Shown one piece after another: positions 18,514 to 26,978 of a stretch of DNA of 64,000 nucleotides. The position numbers were made by a program, and so were the translations under genes. Under the pieces are notes generated by a model that was given only the letters and a program-made list of their open reading frames with translations, was not told the DNA's origin and did no database searches. The stretch spans positions 868,001 through 932,000 of the forward strand of contig NZ_CP066796.1 of NCBI RefSeq assembly GCF_017161565.1, given 5' to 3'. How positions within the stretch are numbered: position 1 is the stretch's first letter; each line of letters opens with the position of its first letter. The DNA comes from Erwinia amylovora (lineage in GTDB: Bacteria > Pseudomonadota > Gammaproteobacteria > Enterobacterales > Enterobacteriaceae).

Positions 18514-19398
18514 ATGAGTTTAGCATTCAACTGTGACATGCCATCGGCGAAAACTATGGAATTACTCGGAGATATTTGCCACACTACGGGGAAAAAAATA
18601 TCAGCTGGTATGAATGATCTGGTGCAGACGGGTAAAAAAAGTTTTTTGTCTTTAGTCTGCAAAATTTCAAATACTTGTGAAAAAATGAAATTAATTATTT
18701 CTGGTTATTTTCACTCTAATGAAAAGAATGTAGGCTTGGAAAAGTCATCTAAGTCAAATAGTTCAGTTAAATCATCAGGTATTAATAAAATCTCAGCGGA
18801 AACTGTGGAGAGTATTTGCAAAGCTACTATAGATAAGATGAATAAAGAAACGATACCTGGCATGTTTCGTGCTTCAACTTTAGAGTCTAATAACAGAATG
18901 CTAATGAGCAAGTCAAGAAATGAGGTGAAATTCATTAATGAGATCGGTAGTGGTGATGTCAGTTTAATCCAAGTTGGCGCCATGATGAAAGGTTGGTGTA
19001 AAGAACTTATGTCTGGCCGTATGTATACCATGGGTGAAGCACGAGATTTAATAAATTGTAATGACCAGTATCAATATAATGTCATTAAAAACGATATAAA
19101 GGAAAAATTGAATCCCGAAAACACGACCGGGAGCGAAGATGAACGTAAGGCAGTGGCTTTATTTTCAGTATTTAACGCCTACCGTGATATCTGTATTGAA
19201 GAGGAAACCAATCATGTTACACCTTATAATGAAAAGACCCTATTAACCTGTTTGTCTCCAAACTTTTTCGATACAATGGAAGGCTTAGATGTAAGCAATT
19301 TGAATACGAAAGTGGGCGATAACGTGAACAACGCCGAGCAGGCGTTAAAAGCCATACTGAACGCGTACAGGCAGGTGCCTCCGATGCAACCGAAGTGA
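18514..19398 (+). CDS. Effector candidate with a eukaryotic-type RhoGAP domain
   Basis: A 294-residue protein with no signal peptide, after a good ribosome site (AGGAGCG). From about residue 96 it follows the eukaryotic RhoGAP pattern. The candidate arginine finger R119 is in IPGMFRAS (consensus GIFRxSG). K159 and K163 in MMKGWCKEL match Lys122 and Arg126 of p50RhoGAP (KxFLREL). N239 in NHVTPYN, followed by LLTCLSPNFF, matches the Asn194 region (NxMTxxNLAxxxxPxL) with a short insertion. Spacings R-K (40) and K-N (80) are near 37 and 72 in p50RhoGAP. Secreted bacterial GAPs such as SptP have another fold. It sits where sicP-sptP lies in Salmonella. GAP activity is inferred. Confidence 0.7.
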   Translation: MSLAFNCDMPSAKTMELLGDICHTTGKKISAGMNDLVQTGKKSFLSLVCKISNTCEKMKLIISGYFHSNEKNVGLEKSSKSNSSVKSSGINKISAETVESICKATIDKMNKETIPGMFRASTLESNNRMLMSKSRNEVKFINEIGSGDVSLIQVGAMMKGWCKELMSGRMYTMGEARDLINCNDQYQYNVIKNDIKEKLNPENTTGSEDERKAVALFSVFNAYRDICIEEETNHVTPYNEKTLLTCLSPNFFDTMEGLDVSNLNTKVGDNVNNAEQALKAILNAYRQVPPMQPK

Positions 19399-19484
19399 TT
19401 CGTCATATTCAATCATCAACACTTGCAGATTTTGACAAGGGTTTTCTTTCTTGTATATACGCATAAGAGGACTCCTGTGCCCTG

Positions 19485-19529
19485 GATTGGAGGCAAAGCC
19501 CTGGCGATAAGGCCGGGGCTTTGTCCAAT
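19485..19529. terminator. Long hairpin after the RhoGAP-like gene, possible terminator
   Basis: GATTGGAGGCAAAGCCC pairs with GGGGCTTTGTCCAATC around a loop of about 12 bases. There is no T run after it, so it may be a processed 3' end or a poor terminator for the whole inv-spa-sip transcript. Confidence 0.45.
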
Positions 19530-19691
19530 CATTGCAATGAAAAAACGGACTGACGGCCATGCTCAAAGGAGCTTCTCCCTGTCATTGTCAGTTTGATCGA
19601 TCACCTGTAACCGATCTCATTCCTGTAAACCGTTAGCAGTAATGCAAAAAATTTTGGCCCCTCCTCTTCTTAAAACAAGAGTTCATCTGGC

Positions 19692-19800
19692 ATGAATCAA
19701 CGGGCTATAACGAAGAACAGATCGTTTTGCCCTGCAGCAGACAGAAAAGGAATCCGGGTCAATGTGTTTGCTACGATGAGTGGTTTCTGCATTTTCATGC
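19692..19800 (+). mobile_element. Remnant of an IS3-family transposase OrfA (5' end)
   Basis: Allowing small indels, the sequence reads EEQIV, FALQQ, then GIRVN and VC, which is the start of IS3-family OrfA proteins (consensus EEQIVFALKQAETGIRVNEVC). Several frameshifts are present and no terminal repeat was recognised. It is a degenerate fragment. Confidence 0.5.
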
Positions 19801-20125
19801 AGTGAACTAACGCAACAGAACATTGATCCTGCATTGATGCAGACCATCATTCTTATTGTATTGAGGAGAGCAAGAAATCAATAGGTATTAACTATCAGTA
19901 TATGGGCAAGAGTTCTTTTTGACGATTTAACTTTTTGGTGTAAAATAAATACTTATCCAGATATAAACAAGTTTGTCAGCCAACAGTATCTTTCTGTTAA
20001 CTGGATCTGTAGCAGGCATCTGAACGTCGGGTATCTACCAGCGGGTCTCTTACAGGGGGACTCGAAAAGTTAGCGTTATGTTCATGTTTTCTTATCCGCT
20101 ATTTAGTTCTCAGGGAGAGTGTTAT

Positions 20126-20590
20126 ATGGATTTAGAGAAAGATATTATTATCGACGGGGTTGAATTTAACCCCTATATACGTCGTGTCAAATTAGAGAAG
20201 GATATAAAAACACTCAGAAAAAAAGAGTCTGAGGTTTTGTTTTTGCTATGTTCTACATACCCGGATGCTGTAACATACACTGACTTATCAGCAAAGATTT
20301 GGCCACATTCTTATGTTTCGAGGCCATGCATCACACAAATCATCCATGCATTACGAGAAATATTGGGTGATTCTGGCAGAAACAAGATCCAGACGATACC
20401 AAAATTGGGATATAGGTTAATCTCCAAACCACTGACTAAAGATGGTAAGGATTTTACTTTCGTGTATAAAAACCATTCCGAAATCTCAGGCATCAAGACC
20501 AAGGACTACATTTGTCAGAAGATAGCCTCTGTCATTACAGCCCGACAGACGCTCCAGCGGCAGCAGGCTTTTGCCAACTATATTCCTTAA
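20126..20590 (+). CDS. HilA/ToxR-type winged-helix transcription regulator
   Basis: I start at ATG 20126, which follows AGGGAGAG at 20112-20119. The 154-residue product has an OmpR/PhoB-type DNA-binding domain in residues about 1-105. The recognition part is ALREILGD with the wing IQTIPKLGYRLI, typical of HilA, ToxR and CadC (GYRL). The remaining 45 residues hold no membrane segment and no sensor domain, so it is far shorter than HilA (553) or CadC. It may be a stand-alone regulator of the island or a truncated relic. It is flanked by IS3 remnants. Control of the inv-spa genes is inference. Confidence 0.75.
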   Translation: MDLEKDIIIDGVEFNPYIRRVKLEKDIKTLRKKESEVLFLLCSTYPDAVTYTDLSAKIWPHSYVSRPCITQIIHALREILGDSGRNKIQTIPKLGYRLISKPLTKDGKDFTFVYKNHSEISGIKTKDYICQKIASVITARQTLQRQQAFANYIP

Positions 20591-20948
20591 GACTATAAGT
20601 TTATCGGTGCGCAGACGGTCCTTGCAAAGTTAGTCATATTTTGCCCCTACGGCTGGGCTAACGCTAACGCCGTCGATGATACTGTGCCGCCGGGGCCGAC
20701 AGTGCAGGGCTTTAATGTAATTGAAGATATCCGCCCGGGCCATAATCCTGGCCGCGTGAAGCTTATGCTGTCGGATTTAAGCTTTGAGAACTGTGCCTGA
20801 GAGACATAAAGTGAAGCAGTGTCTGCAGGCTTGTATTCCTGCTTCGCTCACTGTCCCGGAAGCATTCAATGAAATGGGCCTATAGATTTTACGCATCACG
20901 CTTAAATTGGGACGATGTTTTCAGTCTTTCAACGTGGTGGACTTTACT
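20591..20948. other. Decayed sequence with an open but startless frame
   Basis: From about 20637 to 20801 a coherent frame of roughly 55 codons reads with varied, protein-like composition (DDTVPPGPTVQGFNVIEDI in the middle) and ends at TGA, but it has no start and no ribosome site. I do not recognise the family. It is probably the end of a lost gene. Confidence 0.35.
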
Positions 20949-21129
20949 GTTCAGGATAATGAATGAGGTGCGGGGAATCACAGGGAAATAGCTGCGGGAA
21001 TATCACTGTAAACGCCCGCATGAGTTCCTTAATAACCGTACGCCAGAAGAATGTCGGTTGCTGCAATTACGCGCTGAACCTAAAATGCATGGAACTAAAA
21101 AGGGTACTTTTACAGGTTCACACATATGA
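20949..21129 (+). mobile_element. Remnant of an IS3-family transposase OrfB (3' end)
   Basis: The frame reads FRIMNEVRGITGK, a TAG stop, then LREYHCKRPHEFLNNRTPEE and an ending at TGA 21127. This is the C terminus of IS3-type integrase-like transposases (consensus LxEYNxERPHESLxxLTPEEY). The in-frame TAG, probably from a Trp codon, and the absence of the DDE core show that it is a dead fragment. Confidence 0.6.
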
Positions 21130-21509
21130 GTCTCCGGTCATTCTCGCATTAAAAAACAGGTGGAAACTATCAATAAAAATGAACAATAAAAAACCGCGCT
21201 AAGGAAAATAAGAAATTTAAGTATAAATATTTAGAATTGCGTTCGTCTTTGTGTTAAAAAACTAATCAATCATAATTGGGGCACTCCTGTCGAGAATTTT
21301 TCTAAGTATTGAGTGAATGCTGATGCATTTCAGTTTGTATTTTCATTTATTGTAAGTGAGAGAAAAGAACTGTAAAACATGAGTGGTGGGTGAATTATTG
21401 TGTAAAATCTCCGCCCTGTGGTTGATAACTCACGGCAAAAAATTGGCTGCCGCATAGTGCCCTGATAGTTGAATACCCCTTTTACAATCTGTTTTTATTT
21501 AGAGGCCCT
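21130..21509. other. AT-rich intergenic region upstream of the DsbA-like gene
   Basis: No gene is supported. The region is AT-rich and probably holds the promoter of the gene at 21510. A GAGGCCC ribosome site lies just before the ATG. Confidence 0.4.
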
Positions 21510-22157
21510 ATGTTTACTCAAGTAAATCGTTACCTTTCATTGTGTCTTTTCTGTGTTTCTGCCGTGTTTATCTCCCCGGCCAATGCGGCTCCTTACAAAG
21601 AGAACGATCAATATTTCGTCCAGCAAAAATCAGCGACGACCGTACCTGATGTTGTGGAATTCTTTTCTTTCTACTGCGGACCCTGTTTTCAGTTTTCCCA
21701 TATTTATAAAGTGACTGATGTAATTAGTGAAAATCTGCCTTCCGGCACCAGATTAACCAAATATCATGTCGGTCTTATGGGGCCGTTGGGGCATGAACTG
21801 ACTGAAGCGTGGTCAGTGGCTATGGTGCTGGGTATCGAACATAAAGTCGAAAAATTGCTTTTTGAAAAAATTCAGCAGGAACGCTCTGTCAACAGCGTTG
21901 CTGATATTATGAAGGTATTCAGCTCCGTTGGTGTTGAGGCCGGTCAATATGAAAACACCCGTCGTAGCCTGCCTGTTCAGGCTTTGGTTAAGAAACAGGA
22001 TGATGCAGTCGAAACGTTGAATGTCACTTCCACGCCATCCTTTTACGTTTCTGGCAAATACCGGGTCAATAATGCCGCCATTACCAGCACCAGCGCGGAT
22101 GATTATGCTAAAGAATTTGCTGGTATCATTCGGTTTTTACTAGAGAAACAACCTTAA
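21510..22157 (+). CDS. DsbA-like periplasmic thiol oxidoreductase with a CGPC active site
   Basis: A 215-residue protein with a signal peptide of about 27 residues (cleavage near ANA-APY). The thioredoxin motif is FYCGPC with cysteines at residues 56 and 59, and the cis-proline loop is TSTPSFYV. The overall layout (VEFFSFYCGPCF, then a helical insertion with HVGLMG) is that of DsbA, but DsbA normally has CPHC. CGPC is the thioredoxin-type pair, which would be expected to be less oxidising. Similar accessory DsbA paralogues (for example SrgA, CPPC) accompany virulence loci. It lies alone between the island border and an RcnB-like gene. A role in folding secretion or surface proteins is inference. 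Confidence 0.88.
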   Translation: MFTQVNRYLSLCLFCVSAVFISPANAAPYKENDQYFVQQKSATTVPDVVEFFSFYCGPCFQFSHIYKVTDVISENLPSGTRLTKYHVGLMGPLGHELTEAWSVAMVLGIEHKVEKLLFEKIQQERSVNSVADIMKVFSSVGVEAGQYENTRRSLPVQALVKKQDDAVETLNVTSTPSFYVSGKYRVNNAAITSTSADDYAKEFAGIIRFLLEKQP

Positions 22158-22460
22158 CTCGTTAGGTAATACACACAATTAATGCGAAGCCTCATGCCTG
22201 ACATCTGTCCTGGCATTCACAATGCGCCACGGCGGTGTGAGGCAAACCGGTTACCCCTGCCAACATTTTCCTGACAATAACTCCTGACTATCTCGCTGAT
22301 AACGCATATTATCTTGTACAGTTAAGCTGGAACCCTCATCCCATTTTACTTACTAAGGTTTGTTGGGCGCTGAAGGTACCGGTTTTGTTGATTGGCAACG
22401 TCATTACTACGTTGATTGCGCGGCTGAACAATGCCGAACGGCTTAAATTTTGGAGAAAAT
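22158..22460. other. Intergenic region
   Basis: No gene or recognisable site is seen apart from the GGAGA ribosome site just before 22461. Confidence 0.4.
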
Positions 22461-22901
22461 ATGCGTAATTTGAAAGAGATACTCTGTTGTGCTCTGTTCT
22501 CTGCGGCATTAACCACAGTTTCCACCGCCTGTGCGGAAGGGGATCGGACCGTTGAGGCACCCGCACCTGAATTGCAGACTCCTGCTGTGCAAACTCCTGA
22601 AAGTCAGAACTCACTGTCGCAGGCTACGGGTGAGCAAGCCCCGCAGATTAAGGGTAATCAGACAGATCCTTATGATGTGCAAACTTTCTTCGCGGATTTT
22701 AAGCGCTTTGCCATTGGCGATGCAGTGCCAGAACTGTATCGCACTAAGAAATATGAGGTTACTCAGTGGAATGTCAGACACTTGCCTGCACCAGAGGCGG
22801 ACGATCACTGGACCTACATGGGGGGAACTTACGTGATGATCACCAATGCCGATGGCAAGATCCTCCAGGCCAAATCGGGCGAGATCTATTATAAGCACTG
22901 A
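22461..22901 (+). CDS. RcnB-family periplasmic protein
   Basis: The start is the ATG at 22461 after TGGAGA. An in-frame ATG at 22431 lacks such a site. The 146-residue product has a signal peptide, a Pro/Gln/Thr-rich linker (residues about 25-65) and a C-terminal domain with FAIGDAVPELYR, W.VRHLPAP and GGTYVMIT, the pattern of the RcnB family (periplasmic proteins linked to nickel/cobalt homeostasis in E. coli). No rcnA exporter gene is beside it, so its exact role is open. Confidence 0.75.
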   Translation: MRNLKEILCCALFSAALTTVSTACAEGDRTVEAPAPELQTPAVQTPESQNSLSQATGEQAPQIKGNQTDPYDVQTFFADFKRFAIGDAVPELYRTKKYEVTQWNVRHLPAPEADDHWTYMGGTYVMITNADGKILQAKSGEIYYKH

Positions 22902-23207
22902 TGGCTGAACATCATCCTGATCCCGGGGGGCACTGAAGGCGCCACTCGGCAGGGGGTATCGCAATGTTGCCCGGAGTAATCAATTCGCTGTTTACAGTGT
23001 TATGCATATTGTTTCTGGTTTTCTGCTGATGTTAGATAGTGAAATGCGTCATGGTTGTGCCTGGATGCGCGCCAATGTGCTAATAAAATATCAATTATTT
23101 GGATATTGCGAGATTAAGCGTCGCTATGCGTAAATCCGCTTTAACTTATCGCCGACAATGTTCTACCATCTGTTCATCATTTTCTCTGAACGATAAATGG
23201 ACATCCT
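22902..23207. other. Intergenic region upstream of mltB
   Basis: About 300 bases without a supported gene. It should contain the mltB promoter; I see no certain element. Confidence 0.4.
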
Positions 23208-24284
23208 ATGCGTTATCTGGCAGCGCTAATCCCCGTATTTGCTTTACTGGCTGCCTGTAGCAGTCAGCCAAAAGGAGTACCGGCCACACCGCAAGGCAAT
23301 CCGTTTAAAGGCCATAGTACTTTTTTGCTGAAACCCTCACACAGCGGTACGTTACCGGGCGGGGACTTTGCTAATAATCAGGCAGCTAATGCATTTGTTG
23401 ATGAGATGGTGCGTAAGCACGGTTTTGATCGCGAGCAATTGCATAACGTACTTGCGCAAGCCAAAAATCTCGATTGGGTAGTTCGCCTGATGGATCGTCA
23501 GGCACCTGTTACGGCTAAGGGGCCGGGCGGGCCAAATGGCGCCTGGATCCGCTATCGCAACAAATTCATCACTCCGGCAAACGTTCAAAACGGTGTGGCA
23601 TTCTGGAATCAATATCAGGATGCATTACAACGCGCCCGGCAGAAATATGGTGTCCCCCCGGAAATTATCGTTGGCATTATCGGTGTAGAGACCCGCTGGG
23701 GACGCGTAATGGGTAAAACGCGCATCCTCGACGCGCTGGCCACGCTCTCCTTTAACTATCCACGACGCGCCCGGTATTTCAGCGGCGAGCTGGAAACCTT
23801 CCTGCTGATGGCGCGTGAAGAGGATGACGACCCGCTTGATCTGCGAGGTTCCTTCGCCGGGGCGATGGGTTACGGTCAGTTTATGCCATCGGCGTTTAAG
23901 CAGTACGCTGTTGACTTTAACGGTGACGGACATATCAACCTGTGGGATCCGGTCGATGCCATAGGCAGCGTGGCGCACTACTTCCAGGCGCACGGGTGGC
24001 TCACTAACGGCACCGTGGCGGTAGAAGCCAATGGCCAGGCGCCCGGCCTTGCAAGCGGCTTCAAAACTCGCTATACCGTCGCTTCGCTGGCTGCTGCCGG
24101 ACTTTCTCCTCATATTCATCTGGAGCAGAATCAACAGGTCAGTCTGCTTAAATTTGATATGGGTACTCGTTACCAATACTGGTACGGCCTGCCGAACTTC
24201 TATGCCATCACTCGCTATAACCACAGCAACCACTATGCGATGGCAGTATGGCAACTGGGCCTGGCAGTGCGTGATTCACGCTAA
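23208..24284 (+). CDS. mltB: Membrane-bound lytic murein transglycosylase B
   Basis: A 358-residue lipoprotein. The lipobox LLAACS is at the end of a short signal peptide. The catalytic glutamate lies in GVETRWGRVMG, and the GYGQFMPSAFKQYAVDFNGDG region is typical of MltB. It cleaves the glycan strands of peptidoglycan, forming 1,6-anhydro ends, from the inner face of the outer membrane. It sits directly upstream of pncC-recA, as in E. coli (361 residues). It marks the return to core genome to the right of the secretion island. Confidence 0.97.
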   Translation: MRYLAALIPVFALLAACSSQPKGVPATPQGNPFKGHSTFLLKPSHSGTLPGGDFANNQAANAFVDEMVRKHGFDREQLHNVLAQAKNLDWVVRLMDRQAPVTAKGPGGPNGAWIRYRNKFITPANVQNGVAFWNQYQDALQRARQKYGVPPEIIVGIIGVETRWGRVMGKTRILDALATLSFNYPRRARYFSGELETFLLMAREEDDDPLDLRGSFAGAMGYGQFMPSAFKQYAVDFNGDGHINLWDPVDAIGSVAHYFQAHGWLTNGTVAVEANGQAPGLASGFKTRYTVASLAAAGLSPHIHLEQNQQVSLLKFDMGTRYQYWYGLPNFYAITRYNHSNHYAMAVWQLGLAVRDSR

Positions 24285-24441
24285 GCCCTGGCGGCATTGT
24301 GACCATTGTTAAATTGATACGGCGTAAAAAAGTTTGACTGGAAGTCTTGAAGCCACGCCGCAAAAACACCCGTGTCAGCGCCTTGTTGCGCGAAAAAGTG
24401 CTACTCTTTCGTTCTGAATGAATCGGGAAGAGGAGAGTGGC

Positions 24442-24936
24442 ATGACGGATAACGAACTCACTCAGTTGAGCTTGCGAATTGGCCAGCTATTGCTGGCGCG
24501 TGGCGCGAGCGTGGCCACCGCGGAATCCTGCACCGGGGGGTGGATTGCCAAAGTTCTGACGGATGTTGCCGGAAGCTCTGCCTGGTTCCAACGAGGTTTC
24601 GTTACTTACAGTAACGAAGCCAAGCAGCAGATGACTGGCGTGACGGAACAGTCGCTGGCGCATTTCGGTGCCGTAAGCGAACAGGTGGTCAGTGAAATGG
24701 CCCGGGGAGCACTGCGAGAAGCCAGTGTGCAGTATGCCATATCGGTCAGTGGCATTGCCGGACCGGACGGCGGCAGCGTAGAAAAACCGGTGGGCACGGT
24801 GTGGTTTGGTTTCGCCTCAGCCAGTGGTGAAGTGTTAACGCTGGTGCGCTGTTTTAACGGCGACCGTGAAGCGGTTCGCCGGCAGGCAACGGGCTGGGCA
24901 TTGCAAACGTTGCATGACCATTTTCTCAAAAATTAA
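24442..24936 (+). CDS. pncC: Nicotinamide-nucleotide amidase (CinA C-terminal family)
   Basis: The start is the ATG at 24442, preceded by AGGAGAG, giving 164 residues beginning MTDNELTQLS like E. coli PncC/YgaD. An ATG at 24418 is in frame but less likely. Motifs TAESCTGGWIAK and SGIAGPDGGS are the conserved amidase regions. The enzyme converts nicotinamide mononucleotide to nicotinate mononucleotide in pyridine nucleotide salvage. It lies just before recA, as in all close relatives. Confidence 0.96.
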   Translation: MTDNELTQLSLRIGQLLLARGASVATAESCTGGWIAKVLTDVAGSSAWFQRGFVTYSNEAKQQMTGVTEQSLAHFGAVSEQVVSEMARGALREASVQYAISVSGIAGPDGGSVEKPVGTVWFGFASASGEVLTLVRCFNGDREAVRRQATGWALQTLHDHFLKN

Positions 24937-24938
24937 GC

Positions 24939-24966
24939 TTGATACTGTATGATTATACAGTATAAT
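24939..24966 (+). promoter_or_regulatory. recA: recA promoter with an overlapping LexA (SOS) box
   Basis: The -35 TTGATA (24939-24944) and -10 TATAAT (24961-24966) are 16 bases apart. A perfect SOS box CTGT-N8-ACAG (24945-24960) fills the spacer, as in E. coli recA, so LexA binding would block RNA polymerase. The layout is the same as the known E. coli promoter. Confidence 0.95.
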
Positions 24967-25018
24967 CAGTGCATATTTTACCGAAAAAGCAACGTTCGCG
25001 TGTGCTTTACCCGCATGA

Positions 25019-26098
<1,080 letters not shown>

Positions 26099-26166
26099 TG
26101 CCTTTGAGCGTCTCTCTTTTTTGGGCGCTCAATGCTGCCGTCATAACATGATGATGCTTGTTGAAA

Positions 26167-26187
26167 GGAGGCAGCCGGATTGCCTCC
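26167..26187 (+). terminator. Hairpin between recA and recX
   Basis: GGAGGCA pairs with TGCCTCC around a 7-base loop, with TTCC after it. In E. coli a weak terminator separates recA and recX and only some transcripts read through. The short pyrimidine tail fits a weak terminator. Confidence 0.5.
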
Positions 26188-26330
26188 TTCCGTCATTTAA
26201 GAACTCACCGCTCCGAACAAGCGATACATCAGCTTATCCTTCCCTTTTTTATGCGATTTTACTCGCATGCATCGACACCAAACGCTACCCTTAATTTCCT
26301 GTTTGATTTATTAAATTTGTGGACGCCGCC

Positions 26331-26843
26331 ATGTCAGATACCACTGAGCGAACCCAGTATGCGAAACTGCTGGAACGTGCAATGCGTATTCTCGCGATGC
26401 GCGATCATAGCGAAGCGGAGTTCCGCCGTAAGTTGGTCCAATCCTGTGAGCGCGCAGCCCGATTCAACAAAAGTGAAAATCAGCCTGAACCACCGGGCGC
26501 GGAACAGCTCGATCGGGTTGTTGGCTGGTGCTTTCAGCATGGCTGGCTGGATGATGCGCGTTTCGCTGAACGCTATGTCGCAGGGCGAAGTTGCAAGGGC
26601 TACGGGCCGCAGCGCATCCGTTTGGAGCTGGGGCAGAAGGGCGTTGTCAAAAGCTTGATTGATGAAGCATTATTCAACGCCGAAATTGACTGGCAGAGTC
26701 AGGCGTTTGCGCTGGCCGAACGCAAATTCGGGCACCCCTTTCCAGTGGAGTGGAAGCAAAGAGCTAAAGTGCAACGCTATTTGATGACTAAAGGCTTCTT
26801 TATGGAAGATATTCGGGCAATTTTCGAGAATTTTGATGATTGA
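26331..26843 (+). CDS. recX: RecX regulatory protein
   Basis: I choose the ATG at 26331 (MSDTTERTQYAKLL), giving 170 residues. A GTG 12 bases upstream is in frame but less likely. Conserved pieces include RILAMRDHSEAEFRRKL and GYGPQRIRLELGQKG. RecX caps RecA filaments and limits RecA activity. The gene follows recA and is read from the same promoter by read-through. Confidence 0.95.
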   Translation: MSDTTERTQYAKLLERAMRILAMRDHSEAEFRRKLVQSCERAARFNKSENQPEPPGAEQLDRVVGWCFQHGWLDDARFAERYVAGRSCKGYGPQRIRLELGQKGVVKSLIDEALFNAEIDWQSQAFALAERKFGHPFPVEWKQRAKVQRYLMTKGFFMEDIRAIFENFDD

Positions 26844-26978
26844 CCATCGATCCGATTTTACTTCCCCCTGAAGAAAATTTATCTTATCCCTCACTTATTG
26901 TTCGTGTGTCGTTGCAGGCGAAGCAACAGCGGCGTAGTAAGACCCACGAAATATTCGTTAGCGTTATTCAGGACAAAT

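Larger units (their letters stand above)
19399..20125. other. Decayed non-coding stretch after the effector gene
   Basis: No intact gene is seen. It contains a strong inverted repeat (19485-19529), a frame-broken IS3-type transposase start (19692-19800), and an AT-rich stretch up to the regulator at 20126. TGTAAAATAAATACTTAT near 19940-19957 could include a promoter element. Confidence 0.5.
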
